Under the pieces are notes generated by a model. It was not told where the DNA came from, ran no database searches, and saw only the letters and a list, made by a program, of their open reading frames with translations. A program made the translations under genes and the position numbers. DNA of 64,000 nucleotides from Betaproteobacteria bacterium. GTDB lineage: Bacteria; Pseudomonadota; Gammaproteobacteria; Burkholderiales; SG8-39. The stretch is from NCBI GenBank assembly GCA_016195915.1, contig JACPYS010000001.1, forward strand, positions 1-64,000. Reading direction: 5' to 3'. Shown one piece after another: positions 17,138-25,573 of the stretch (its first letter is position 1; each line of letters opens with the position of its first letter).

Positions 17138-18532
17138 ATGGAACATGCAACGTCCGAACTCGTGATCGATCCGATGTTGATCCGTAAGTACGATGTCAGC
17201 GGCCCACGCTACACGTCGTATCCGACCGCCGACCGTTTCGTCGAAGCATTCGGCGAGGACGAGTACGCCAACTGGCTTGGCAAACGCAATATCGGCGGAA
17301 TCAGCCAGCCCTTGTCCTTGTATGTGCACCTGCCGTTCTGCCCCAACATCTGCTACTACTGCGCCTGCAACAAGGTCGTCACCAAGGACCACGGCAGATC
17401 GGCCAAGTATATCAAGTACCTGGCGCGCGAACTGGCGCTGGTCGCCGGGCACCTGGGCGGCGAGCGCGCGATCAGCCAGATTCACTGGGGGGGCGGCACG
17501 CCGACGTTTCTCGCGCCCGAGGAGATGCGCGCTCTGATGCGCGCCATCGAGGCGAATTTCGAACGTCAGCCCGGCGCCGAATGCTCGATCGAGGTGGACC
17601 CGCGCTGCCTCGAGGCGGGGCGGCTCGCGGAACTTGCCGCACTGGGCTTCAACCGCATTTCGATCGGCGTGCAGGATTTCGATCGTGCGGTCCAGGAAGC
17701 GATCCACCGGGTGCAGAGCGAGGAAGAGACGCGCCGCGCCGTGGAAGAGGCGCGCGGGCACGGTTTCGTTTCGGTGAATTTCGACCTGATCTACGGATTG
17801 CCCAAGCAGACCCTGGACGGCTTCGGTGCAACGCTCGACAAGGTGCTCGATCTGTCGCCGGACCGCATCGCGCTCTACAGTTACGCCCACCTGCCGAGCG
17901 TGTTCAAGCCGCAACGGCGGATCAACGATGCCGACATGCCCGCGGGTGAGCAGAAGTTGCAGCTGCTGACTCTCGCCATCGGTCGGTTGACGCGCGCGGG
18001 ATACCTGTACATCGGCATGGATCACTTCGCGCGGCCGAATGACGACCTCGCCGTGGCGCAGCGCCAGGGGCGCCTGACGCGCAATTTCATGGGCTACCAG
18101 ACGCAGGGCGACGGCGACGTGCTCGGGTTCGGCATCTCGGCCATCGGCAAGATCGGCCCCGCTTACTGCCAGAGCGTGAAGACGCTCGACGAGTACTACG
18201 ACCGGCTCGATGCGGGACGGCTTGCGGTGATGCGAGGCCTGGAACTCACTGCGGACGACCTCGTGCGGCGCGCCGTCATCCAGGCGTTGATCTGCCATTT
18301 CCGCCTTTCCATCGAGTCGATAGAAATGGCCTATCTGGTCGATTTCAAAGAGTACTTTGCCGCGGAGCTGACTGAACTCAGGCGCTTCGTCAGCGAAGGC
18401 CTGGTCGAGGTGACGCCCGACTGGATCGCGATCACACCCAGGGGACGCCTGCTGGTGCGTGTAATCTGCATGCAGTTCGACCGTTACCTGCGCGAGAGCC
18501 AGCAGCGCGCCCGTTACTCCAAGGTGATCTAG
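17138..18532 (+). CDS. hemN: Oxygen-independent coproporphyrinogen III oxidase
   Basis: This 464-residue radical SAM enzyme converts coproporphyrinogen III to protoporphyrinogen IX in heme synthesis when O2 is scarce. The cluster motif is C68-PNI-C72-YY-C75-A-C77, with the HemN-type extra cysteine, and the substrate/SAM region has YTSYPTA near 25 and HWGGGTPTFL. The N-terminus matches HemN best from the ATG at 17138; an upstream in-frame ATG at 17120 lies about 2 nt from the predicted FNR-dependent start. Heme made this way feeds the cbb3 oxidase. Confidence 0.94.
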   Translation: MEHATSELVIDPMLIRKYDVSGPRYTSYPTADRFVEAFGEDEYANWLGKRNIGGISQPLSLYVHLPFCPNICYYCACNKVVTKDHGRSAKYIKYLARELALVAGHLGGERAISQIHWGGGTPTFLAPEEMRALMRAIEANFERQPGAECSIEVDPRCLEAGRLAELAALGFNRISIGVQDFDRAVQEAIHRVQSEEETRRAVEEARGHGFVSVNFDLIYGLPKQTLDGFGATLDKVLDLSPDRIALYSYAHLPSVFKPQRRINDADMPAGEQKLQLLTLAIGRLTRAGYLYIGMDHFARPNDDLAVAQRQGRLTRNFMGYQTQGDGDVLGFGISAIGKIGPAYCQSVKTLDEYYDRLDAGRLAVMRGLELTADDLVRRAVIQALICHFRLSIESIEMAYLVDFKEYFAAELTELRRFVSEGLVEVTPDWIAITPRGRLLVRVICMQFDRYLRESQQRARYSKVI

Positions 18533-18534
18533 CG

Positions 18535-19260
18535 GTGCCGGAGGGTCTGGCTGTCGCAGCGGCGCTGCTCGGTTTCGCTTCGGGAGCGCACTGCCTCGGC
18601 ATGTGCGGCGGAATTGTCGGCGCCTTCGGCGCGCAGCGGCCGGTACGAATCACAATGCGGCGCCGAAACAGGCTCGAGTGGCGTGCGCCGCTCGCGTTCA
18701 ATGCGGGCAGGATTTCCAGCTATGCGGCGGCCGGGGCAGTAGCCGGCGCGCTGGGCGGGGGCGCCGGGGCCGTGTTCGGGTTCTGGTTCAATTGGCAACT
18801 CGCGCTTCAAATTGCCGCGAGCCTGCTACTGATACTGGCAGGCGTTCAGCTGGCAGGGTTGGCAGCACCGCTCACGCGGCTCGAGTCACTCGGACGGCCT
18901 GTGTGGCGGCATTTCCAGCCGCTCGCTGCCCGTTTCGTGCCTTTCGATACGTCCGGACGCGCTTTTGCCGCTGGGGTTGCCTGGGGGTGGTTGCCGTGTG
19001 GGATGGTGTACACCGCGCTCGCGACCGCCTTGCTCGCCGGCGGCGCGATGGCGGGCGCGTCGGTGATGCTTGGTTTCGGTCTCGGGACACTGCCCTGGCT
19101 GCTCGCGGCGGGGGTCGGATACGCGCGCTGGCGCGACGCGCTCGCCCGGCCGGGCTGGCGCATTGCATCCGGCAGCCTGGTGCTTGCTTTCGGCGTGTTC
19201 GGCCTGGCGCGCGTCGCCGCATCATCCGACGCGATACGCAGCGGACTGCTCTGCCTTTGA
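18535..19260 (+). CDS. TauE/SafE-like membrane protein
   Basis: This is a 241-residue membrane protein with six or so hydrophobic segments and the N-terminal signature GAHCLGMCGGIVGAF, seen in the sulfite-exporter/UreH-like membrane family found beside cbb3 genes in many proteobacteria. A GTG start at 18535 lies 2 bp after the hemN stop, so it is co-transcribed with hemN. The CxxxC-type motif in the first helix suggests metal (copper) handling, which is inference from family and neighbours. Confidence 0.82.
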   Translation: MPEGLAVAAALLGFASGAHCLGMCGGIVGAFGAQRPVRITMRRRNRLEWRAPLAFNAGRISSYAAAGAVAGALGGGAGAVFGFWFNWQLALQIAASLLLILAGVQLAGLAAPLTRLESLGRPVWRHFQPLAARFVPFDTSGRAFAAGVAWGWLPCGMVYTALATALLAGGAMAGASVMLGFGLGTLPWLLAAGVGYARWRDALARPGWRIASGSLVLAFGVFGLARVAASSDAIRSGLLCL

Positions 19261-19295
19261 TTACTTCGCCGGACCAGATCGAGCCGGCGCGCCGA

Positions 19296-19691
19296 TCAGA
19301 TGGAACCGGCGCGCCGGTTGGCGTGCGTACGCTCGAAGTGTTCCTGGCAGGCGACGCAGCGAATGGCGCCCAGATTTGCCATCAACCGGCGGTACGGGAT
19401 CTCGTTCTCGCAGTCGACGCACACGCCGAATTCCGGACCGTGAAGGCGCTCGCGCGCGCCTTCGAGTGCGCGCAATTCCGCGAGGCCACGCTCGATCGCC
19501 GCGATGTCGAGGCTGGTCTCCAGGTCGGCGACGGCATCGTCGTCGATTTCCGCCAGATGATTGGCGAGGTGCATCGTTTCGGAGTTGCCCGGTTGTTTCA
19601 GCGCCGTGGCAATCTGATCGCGCAGCGCGCCGGCGCGCCCGTCGATGTGCGCGCCCAACGCTTCGCGTTGCTCGATCGTGAGATAGCGCAT
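19296..19691 (-). CDS. DksA/TraR-family zinc-finger protein
   Basis: This 131-residue protein has an N-terminal helical hairpin and a C-terminal four-cysteine zinc finger (CVDC ... CVACQ) in the TraR/DksA arrangement GVCVDCENEIPYRRLMAN. DksA-like proteins bind in the RNA polymerase secondary channel and adjust transcription under stress; this one is shorter than housekeeping DksA and may be an accessory paralogue. It follows the universal stress protein by 6 bp, forming an FNR-box-preceded operon. Confidence 0.85.
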   Translation of the reverse strand: MRYLTIEQREALGAHIDGRAGALRDQIATALKQPGNSETMHLANHLAEIDDDAVADLETSLDIAAIERGLAELRALEGARERLHGPEFGVCVDCENEIPYRRLMANLGAIRCVACQEHFERTHANRRAGSI

Positions 19692-19697
19692 GTTGCT

Positions 19698-20144
19698 TTA
19701 ACGGCAGACCAGCACCGGGATGTTCGAGTGGGTGAGGACCTTGTTGGTTTCGCTTCCCAGCACCAGGGCGGAAAGACCGCGCCGGCCATGGGAGGCCATC
19801 ACCAGCAGGTCGCACTTCTTGCTGCGCGCCGCGCGCAGGATGCCTTCATAGGCCTGGTTGTTGGCCAGGTGCAGCGTGGCGCACTCGACGCCCTCGGCTT
19901 CCGCCTCGATTTCCACGACCGAGAGCGCTTTCCTGGCTTCCTTTTCGGTAAGTTCCTTGTAGCGCTTGGGCGAGACCTGCGGCACGTAGATCGCCGCCTC
20001 GCCATACACCGGCGGGACATATTCCGGCATTACATACACGCCAGTCAACCTGGCATCAAGGCTGCGCGCTAGCCCGACCGCGGTCTTGATTGCCTTGTTG
20101 GAAAGCTTGGAGCCGTCGGTGGCGACGAGAATATGCTTGTACAT
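19698..20144 (-). CDS. Universal stress protein, ATP-binding UspA type
   Basis: This 148-residue cytosolic protein begins YKHILVATDGSKLSNKA and ends with the nucleotide-binding motif G-x2-G-x9-G-S (HGRRGLSALVLGSETNKVL). Low-oxygen bacteria often carry FNR-controlled usp genes, and here a dyad with the right geometry lies upstream. The ribosome site (GGAGCGG) lies about 10 nt before the ATG. The DksA-like gene follows by 6 bp. Confidence 0.92.
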   Translation of the reverse strand: MYKHILVATDGSKLSNKAIKTAVGLARSLDARLTGVYVMPEYVPPVYGEAAIYVPQVSPKRYKELTEKEARKALSVVEIEAEAEGVECATLHLANNQAYEGILRAARSKKCDLLVMASHGRRGLSALVLGSETNKVLTHSNIPVLVCR

Positions 20145-20183
20145 TGACCCGCTCCTTGGTGATCTGTGGAGTATCTGAAAGCC

Positions 20184-20224
20184 ATGTTGGGCCGTTCGAG
20201 AGCGGCACGATTGACGTGGATCAA
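20184..20224 (-). promoter_or_regulatory. FNR-dependent promoter of the usp-dksA-like operon
   Basis: TTGAC-GTGG-ATCAA (20211-20224) is a good FNR dyad in either orientation, centred at 20217.5. On the minus strand a -10-like CAACAT lies at 20189-20184, putting the start near 20177 and the box near -40.5. The ATG at 20144 follows with a ribosome site. Confidence 0.7.
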
Positions 20225-20243
20225 AATACGGCGGTGCGCGGCC

Positions 20244-20963
20244 TCAGGCTGCGTGCGCCAGCGCCGTCAGCCGGTCTCGGTTACGCAGTGTGATGGCGCG
20301 ACGCTCGACGCCGATCAGGCCGTCCGATTGCATCTGCGCGAACGCGCGGGAAAGCGTCGCCTTGGTCACACCAAGCCGCGCAGCCAATACCGTCTTGCTT
20401 GCGGGCAGAATCACCCTCGCGGACGCGCTGCCCGGAGGCGCCAGAGATTCGAGCAGGGAGGCGAGGCGTTGCGCGCAAGTGTGAGACTGTGCCTCGAGGT
20501 CGGCGACAAAATCGTGGACGCGCTGGCTGAGCGCCGCAAGCATCCCGCGCGCAAAGTGAGGATCCTGGTCGACCATGCCGAGGACGGCCTCCGAGGGCAG
20601 AAACAGGAGCATCGAGTCGACGATGGTCTGTGCGCTGATGGGGTAGGGCCGGACCATGAAGACCACGGGCTCGCCGAAGGTTTCACCCGCCCCGACGAGG
20701 CGCAGCACCCGCTCGCCGTTGGACGCCGGAACGAACAGTTTGACCATTCCGTAGGCGACGGCGTAGAAACCCTGCGACGCATCGCCGCGCGAGTAAAGCG
20801 TCGCCCCCCGCTTGGCGCGCAGCACCCGGGTGCTCCGCGCGAGCTCCGCGACGTGCTCCTTCGACGTATGCCTGAAGATCGGCAGGTTGCCGAGGATGCC
20901 TTCGATGCGCTGCAGGTCCGTGCCGGACACGGGCCCCCCTTCTGGTATTGTTGGTGCAGTCAT
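20244..20963 (-). CDS. Crp/Fnr regulator without Fe-S cysteines (Dnr-like)
   Basis: This 239-residue protein has a cyclic-nucleotide-type sensor fold (residues ~25-140, GAGETFGEPVVFM) and a C-terminal winged helix with LGVTKATLSRAFAQMQ. The N-terminal cysteine cluster of FNR is missing, so oxygen sensing by [4Fe-4S] is excluded; Dnr/NnrR-type proteins of this shape sense NO through heme. No nor or nir gene is in the window, so the signal is unknown. The start at 20963 begins MTAPTIPEGG; the frame is open further upstream but runs through both dyads. Confidence 0.85.
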   Translation of the reverse strand: MTAPTIPEGGPVSGTDLQRIEGILGNLPIFRHTSKEHVAELARSTRVLRAKRGATLYSRGDASQGFYAVAYGMVKLFVPASNGERVLRLVGAGETFGEPVVFMVRPYPISAQTIVDSMLLFLPSEAVLGMVDQDPHFARGMLAALSQRVHDFVADLEAQSHTCAQRLASLLESLAPPGSASARVILPASKTVLAARLGVTKATLSRAFAQMQSDGLIGVERRAITLRNRDRLTALAHAA

Positions 20964-20988
20964 CTTGCCTGCCTCGCTGAGCGCCGAA

Positions 20989-21002
20989 TTGAGATAGGTC
21001 AA
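20989..21002 (-). promoter_or_regulatory. FNR/Dnr-type dyad near the Dnr-like gene start
   Basis: Read on the minus strand it is TTGAC-CTAT-CTCAA, one mismatch from a symmetric dyad. The centre lies 32.5 bp before the regulator ATG, too close for -41.5 activation, so autorepression or use of a different start is more likely. Confidence 0.5.
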
Positions 21003-21062
21003 ATCCGGCGGGTATGGGCAAGGGCAGCGGCTAACTGAGGTTCGTTGACGCAGGACAATTGC

Positions 21063-21076
21063 TTGACCTCGGTCAA
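21063..21076 (+). promoter_or_regulatory. FNR/Dnr-type dyad upstream of the sirB2-copA operon
   Basis: TTGAC-CTCG-GTCAA is a perfect dyad centred 42.5 bp before the ATG at 21112. A class II start would fall on the ATG itself. No good -10 is visible at 21097-21104. Confidence 0.65.
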
Positions 21077-21111
21077 GCGTCGCGACCGCGCATGGCCTAG
21101 GGTGGCGGAGC

Positions 21112-21492
21112 ATGGATTACCTTGCACTGAAATCGATCCACGTCGCCAGCGTTGCCCTCAGCCTGGGCGGATTCCTCGCGCGCGGTCTGCTGATGCTGGC
21201 GGGCTCACCGCTGCTCGCGGCGCGATGGCTGCGCATCGCACCCCATGTCGTCGATACCGTGTTGCTGGCGAGCGCGTTGTGGCTCGCGGCGGCGATTCGA
21301 CAGTATCCGTTCGTGCACGGCTGGCTGACTGCCAAGGTATTGGGCCTGCTCGTTTACATCGGGTTCGGCACGATTGCCCTGCGCCGCGGGCGTACCAGGC
21401 GCATTCGCGCAAGCGCTTTCTGCATTGCGCTGGCCGCGGCGGCGTACGTGGTAGCAGTGGCGCTCACCCGTTCGCCGCTGCTCAGTCGATGA
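21112..21492 (+). CDS. SirB2-family membrane protein
   Basis: This 126-residue integral membrane protein has four hydrophobic helices and the SirB pattern [20 protein letters not shown] with [21 protein letters not shown]. The biochemical role of SirB2 is not established; the gene is often found beside cbb3/copper genes. Its stop overlaps the copA start (ATGA at 21489-21492), so the two are co-translated. Confidence 0.85.
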   Translation: MDYLALKSIHVASVALSLGGFLARGLLMLAGSPLLAARWLRIAPHVVDTVLLASALWLAAAIRQYPFVHGWLTAKVLGLLVYIGFGTIALRRGRTRRIRASAFCIALAAAAYVVAVALTRSPLLSR

Positions 21493-23654
21493 CTGCAATG
21501 CTCGAGCAGGCGGACGTAGAGCTGGAACTCGAAGGGATGACCTGCGCGGCGTGCGCCGCGCGCATCGAATCCAACCTCAACAAGCTCGAAGGCGTAGAGG
21601 CGCGCGTGAATTTCGCCACCGAGCGCGCGAGCGTGCACTTCGTACCAGGCAAGCTCGATGTCGCGGCGCTGATCAGGCGGGTGCAGGACACCGGGTACGA
21701 CGCGCGCATCTCAACCGGTATCGTGAACCGGGACCACACGGCCGAGCATCGCGCCGCGTGGCGGGAATTCCTCGCGGCGGCGCTTCTCACGGCCCCGTTC
21801 TTCGTTGCGATGGGTGCCATGTTCGCCGGGCGGCACGACCTGCTGCCGGGTTGGATGCAGTGGCTGCTTGCCACGCCGGTGCAGTTCTATTGCGGATGGC
21901 GCTTTTATGCTGGCGCGTACCGCAGCTTGAAAGGCGGCGGCGCGAACATGGACGTGCTGGTGGCGCTCGGCACGAGCGTAGCGTATCTTTTCTCCAGCGC
22001 GGTGCTGTTCCTCGGGCTGCCTGAGCACCTTTACTTCGAGGCCGGAGCGGCGGTCATCACGCTGGTGCTGCTCGGGAAATATCTCGAGGCCCGCGCCAGG
22101 CTGCGCACCGCGCAGGCGCTCGAAGGACTCATCAAACTGCAGCCGAAGACCGCGTGGGTCGAGCGCGAAGGCCGCCTCGTTGAAGTGGATATCGCAACCA
22201 TCAGGTCTGGCGATGTTTTTGTGGTGCGGCCGGGTGACGCGATCGCGGTGGATGCCCGCGTCGCGGAGGGGGAAACGAGCGTCGACGAGTCCATGCTCAC
22301 GGGCGAATCGATGCCGGTGGACAAGCGCAAGGGCGGCCGAGTCTACGCGGGCACCATCAACGGCATGCACTCGGTCCGGTGCGTCGCGACCGGCGTCGGG
22401 CGCGAAACCCTGCTGGCCGGCGTGATCCGTCTGGTGGCCGCGGCGCAGGGCTCCAAACCTCCGGTGCAGAAACTGGTCGACAACGTGGCCGGGGTGTTCG
22501 TGCCGGTCGTGATCGGCATCGCGGCGCTGACGTATCTGTTCTGGTGGTGGCGTGCAGGGGCGCTCGGAGCAGGCCTGATGCCTGCGGTGTCGGTGCTGGT
22601 GATCGCCTGCCCGTGCGCACTGGGACTCGCAACGCCGACCGCGTTGATGGTCGGCGTGGGCCGCGCCGCGCGCGCCGGCATCCTGATCCGGAATGCCGAC
22701 GCGCTCGAGGCCGCGGAAAACATCGACACCCTTGTTTTCGACAAAACAGGGACGCTGACGCGCGGAGAGCCTTCGGTCACCGATATTTTCCCCGCGGCGG
22801 GCGCGGAGGCCGAAGCGCTGCTGCGGGTGGCAGTCACGCTCGAGAATCGCTCGGAACATCCGCTGGCGCGCGCGATTCTGCGCCATCCGGCCGCGGCGCG
22901 CGTGCTGCCGATGGCGGTGAGCGAGATCGAGGCGCACGGCGGCCAGGGGATTTCGGCTGCCCAGGGCGGAAGTGTCGCGAGGCTTGGTTCGCCGGAATTT
23001 CTCAGGCAAGCGGGGGTCGAATTCGAAGCTGGAGATCTGGACCGGCTGCGCGCGGAAGGCAAGACAGTCGTGGGCGTGGCACATGGGGCGCAGTTCCTCG
23101 GCTGGATCGCGCTTGCCGATACGCTGCGCGAGACGACGGCGGCGGCACTGGCGCGGATTGTTCGAATGGGCATCGATCCGGTGATGCTTTCGGGCGATCA
23201 CGCGGCCGCGGCGAGGGCCATCGCGGACCAGCTCGGCATTGCGCGCTGGAAGGCGGAGGTTCTGCCGGCGGACAAGGCGGTAGAGGTCGATACGCTGCAA
23301 CGCGAAGGCAGGCGCGTCGGCATGGCGGGCGACGGGGTGAACGACGCGCCCGCGCTGGCCAGGGCCGATGTCGGTTTCGCGCTTGCGAGTGGCAGCGGTG
23401 CTTCGCTGGATGTCGCCGACGTAACGCTGATGAAAAACGACCTCGCCGGCATTGCCGATGCGATCGAGTTGTCGCGCGCGACGCTGTCCAAGATCCGGCA
23501 GAATCTGTTTTTCGCGTTCATCTACAATGTTCTGGGCATTCCGCTCGCCGCTGCCGGATTGCTCAATCCGGTGATCGCCGGTGCAGCGATGGCGCTCAGC
23601 TCGGTATCGGTCGTCTCCAATTCACTGCTATTGAACCGCTGGAAACCTCGCTGA
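21489..23654 (+). CDS. copA: Copper-translocating P-type ATPase
   Basis: This 721-residue P1B-1 ATPase exports Cu(I) across the inner membrane. One N-terminal HMA domain has GMTC19AAC22; the membrane CPC motif is C374-P-C376, the phosphorylated aspartate is D418 in DKTGTLT, and the hinge motif is [14 protein letters not shown]. Eight membrane helices are expected, ending in [15 protein letters not shown], a CopA C-terminal hallmark. The start at 21489 is coupled to sirB2. With ccoI it makes two copper ATPases in 18 kb: one for oxidase assembly, one for detoxification or periplasmic supply. Confidence 0.94.
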   Translation: MTAMLEQADVELELEGMTCAACAARIESNLNKLEGVEARVNFATERASVHFVPGKLDVAALIRRVQDTGYDARISTGIVNRDHTAEHRAAWREFLAAALLTAPFFVAMGAMFAGRHDLLPGWMQWLLATPVQFYCGWRFYAGAYRSLKGGGANMDVLVALGTSVAYLFSSAVLFLGLPEHLYFEAGAAVITLVLLGKYLEARARLRTAQALEGLIKLQPKTAWVEREGRLVEVDIATIRSGDVFVVRPGDAIAVDARVAEGETSVDESMLTGESMPVDKRKGGRVYAGTINGMHSVRCVATGVGRETLLAGVIRLVAAAQGSKPPVQKLVDNVAGVFVPVVIGIAALTYLFWWWRAGALGAGLMPAVSVLVIACPCALGLATPTALMVGVGRAARAGILIRNADALEAAENIDTLVFDKTGTLTRGEPSVTDIFPAAGAEAEALLRVAVTLENRSEHPLARAILRHPAAARVLPMAVSEIEAHGGQGISAAQGGSVARLGSPEFLRQAGVEFEAGDLDRLRAEGKTVVGVAHGAQFLGWIALADTLRETTAAALARIVRMGIDPVMLSGDHAAAARAIADQLGIARWKAEVLPADKAVEVDTLQREGRRVGMAGDGVNDAPALARADVGFALASGSGASLDVADVTLMKNDLAGIADAIELSRATLSKIRQNLFFAFIYNVLGIPLAAAGLLNPVIAGAAMALSSVSVVSNSLLLNRWKPR

Positions 23655-23664
23655 AGGCAATCTC

Positions 23665-23871
23665 ATGGACAAAGTCGAATTGAAAGTTGAAGGAATGCAT
23701 TGCGAGGGTTGCGTGAAGAGCGTGACGCGCGTGTTGACGGCCCTCCCCGGTGTCGACTCGGTGGAAGTCTTGCTCGCCGAGGGCAAGGCGAACGTGGCTT
23801 ACGACCCCGTGCGCGCGGGCGTCGCGGACTTCAAGCGCGCCGTCGAGCACGCCGGGTTCAAGGCGCCGTAG
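23665..23871 (+). CDS. Heavy-metal-associated (CopZ-like) copper chaperone
   Basis: This 68-residue protein is one ferredoxin-like HMA domain with the metal site GMHCEGC. It lies 10 bp after copA and likely hands Cu(I) to the ATPase in the cytosol. ATG at 23665; codon use matches copA. Confidence 0.9.
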   Translation: MDKVELKVEGMHCEGCVKSVTRVLTALPGVDSVEVLLAEGKANVAYDPVRAGVADFKRAVEHAGFKAP

Positions 23872-23907
23872 GCGCAGGGGTCAAACGGCAACGAGGGCGA
23901 TCTTCCG

Positions 23908-24309
23908 TCAACCGCGTCCGTCCCTGTCGTCCTTCGACGGCACGCCGGCCGCCTGGTCCGGCGCCAGAAAGATCGCGAAAAGGAAGATCCCCAGCGAAAC
24001 GAGTACGGTGATTCCTGCCACCGTGAATGCGAGCGACTTTCCTTGCCACAGGCCGGTGAACCAGTCGTTGAGTTCGTCGAACAGGACGGCCGTCTTTCCG
24101 CCGAAGCGTTTTAGTTGACTCACGTAGGTCTTGGAAGATCGCGCAGGAATCAAGTAGACATTGCCGTTCACGACCTCATAGGCCAGCGCGTTGTCCGAAG
24201 GATCTTCGGCCGTCACGTAGATCAGCGCGGCGCTGCACAGGCCGACCGACATGACGGCGAGGCTCGCGAGGTAAAGGCGGATCTTCAGGCCTGCTGTCTT
24301 CCAACGCAT
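23908..24309 (-). CDS. Hypothetical two-helix membrane protein
   Basis: This 133-residue protein is not recognised. It has an N-terminal hydrophobic helix (~9-30), an extracytoplasmic stretch of ~65 residues (AEDPSDNALAYEVVNGNVYL) and a second helix (~90-115), ending in a charged tail. The ATG at 24309 is chosen because GAGGGG lies 5-8 nt upstream; an in-frame ATG at 24327 lacks one. It converges with the copper genes, 36 bp apart, and is divergent from the cyclase gene. Confidence 0.65.
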   Translation of the reverse strand: MRWKTAGLKIRLYLASLAVMSVGLCSAALIYVTAEDPSDNALAYEVVNGNVYLIPARSSKTYVSQLKRFGGKTAVLFDELNDWFTGLWQGKSLAFTVAGITVLVSLGIFLFAIFLAPDQAAGVPSKDDRDGRG

Positions 24310-24664
24310 CGCACCCCTCGTCGTCAACCGTGAAGATACCCCGGCGGCCTGTGCCGGTCCCCGGAACTCTGGAAATGAGGATCTTGCCCCAATCGGCGGC
24401 TTCGCTCCTCGTTTTGTCGTGTTGCGGCGACGTAATTCATCGCAATGTGTGAAAAAGCGTGAAGTGTGTCACGGTGGCGGCCGCTCTTTCTTGAGATACT
24501 TTCAATAAGCGAACTGCAAGTGGGGGGATTCCTTGAAACACTTATCTGGTCCGAAGCCGCTGATGTATCACGAGGCCGTCGCCGGCGCAGCGCAGGGATA
24601 CGGGCCGCGGCTTTCCGTAACATCCCATACTCTGGGTGATCAAGGGATTCGCTTGACGGAGGCC
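24310..24664. other. Divergent intergenic region before the cyclase gene
   Basis: No complete gene is seen in these 355 bp. It holds a CRP-type site and promoter (24458-24500) pointing right. A TTG at 24533, preceded by a run of six G, opens a frame that joins the cyclase in phase and could add 44 residues, but its codons have low GC at third positions compared with the rest of the gene. Confidence 0.6.
24458..24500 (+). promoter_or_regulatory. CRP-type site and class II promoter of the cyclase gene
   Basis: CGTGA-N6-TCACG (24458-24473) is a symmetric match to the CRP consensus TGTGA-N6-TCACA at 8 of 10 positions. Its centre is 24465.5. A -10-like GATACT lies at 24495-24500, predicting a start at ~24507 and placing the site at -41.5, the class II position. 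Confidence 0.55.
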
Positions 24665-25573
24665 ATGGAACAGGCCAGGCAGACTACGGTTCTGTTTGCC
24701 GACGTCAGCGGTGTTGCCAAACCATACGAATCCGAGCGAGACCCGGCTTCCGCCGAGGCGATCGCCGGCTGCCTCGAGCTGCTGCGGCAGACCGTCGAGT
24801 CGCACGGTGGACGTGTCGTGAAGACCATCGGCGACAAGGTCATGGCGGCGTTCGCGACGCCCGACGCGGCTGCGAATGCCGCGGCCAGCGCCCAGTATGC
24901 GGTCGACGCCCTTCATGCTGCCGGCGATACGAAGCTCGGAGTGCGTATCGGCTTTCATTTCGGCCCCGTGATCCAGAGGGACAACGACGTGTTCGGCGAC
25001 ACGGTGAACCTCGCCGCCCGGCTCACGGAACTGGCGGCAAGAAACCAGATCATCACCGTGCAGGAAACCGCTGAGCGGCTCGCGCCGCTGTGCCGCAACT
25101 TCATGCGGCGCCTGTATGCGATTCACGTCAAGGGCAAGGCCGAAGATGTCGAGCTGTGCGAGTTCGTGTGGCACCAGGCCGACGATGTCACGGTGTTCGA
25201 GACCAATCGCACCAAGGCCAAACTTGCGCCCGTCACGCTGCGCCTGAAGCATCGCGACCGGGAAATCATCCGCAGGCGGGAAAACGATTCGATCATCATC
25301 GGGCGCGACCAGGGCTGCGGCCTCGTCGTCGCCGAGGACATGGCCTCGCGGCAGCATTGCACCATCGAACGGCGCCAGAACAATTTCGTCCTTACCGACC
25401 GGAGCGCGAACGGGACTTTCGTGACGGTGGAGGGGGACACGGAAATCCGGCTGCGGCGAGAAGGGTTTACGTTGAGGAAACACGGCTGGATTTCTTTCGG
25501 CCAGCCGCGGGCGCAGGCAAAGGAACTGGTGGAGTATTTCTGCGAAGAGAATCCGGAGACGATGGCGGATTAG
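24665..25573 (+). CDS. Class III adenylate cyclase fused to an FHA domain
   Basis: This 302-residue soluble protein has a nucleotide cyclase domain (~5-170) then an FHA phosphothreonine-binding domain (~205-275). Catalytic residues are all present: metal aspartates D13 (LFADVSG) and D57 (KTIGD), the adenine-type Lys K53, and N115 and R119 in NLAARL. The FHA signature residues G213-R214, S228-R229-x-H231 and N249-G250 are intact. So it should make cAMP and respond to a Thr-phosphorylated partner. A start at TTG 24533 is possible (44 more residues). It converges with the hydrolase gene, overlapping 4 bp. Confidence 0.85.
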   Translation: MEQARQTTVLFADVSGVAKPYESERDPASAEAIAGCLELLRQTVESHGGRVVKTIGDKVMAAFATPDAAANAAASAQYAVDALHAAGDTKLGVRIGFHFGPVIQRDNDVFGDTVNLAARLTELAARNQIITVQETAERLAPLCRNFMRRLYAIHVKGKAEDVELCEFVWHQADDVTVFETNRTKAKLAPVTLRLKHRDREIIRRRENDSIIIGRDQGCGLVVAEDMASRQHCTIERRQNNFVLTDRSANGTFVTVEGDTEIRLRREGFTLRKHGWISFGQPRAQAKELVEYFCEENPETMAD

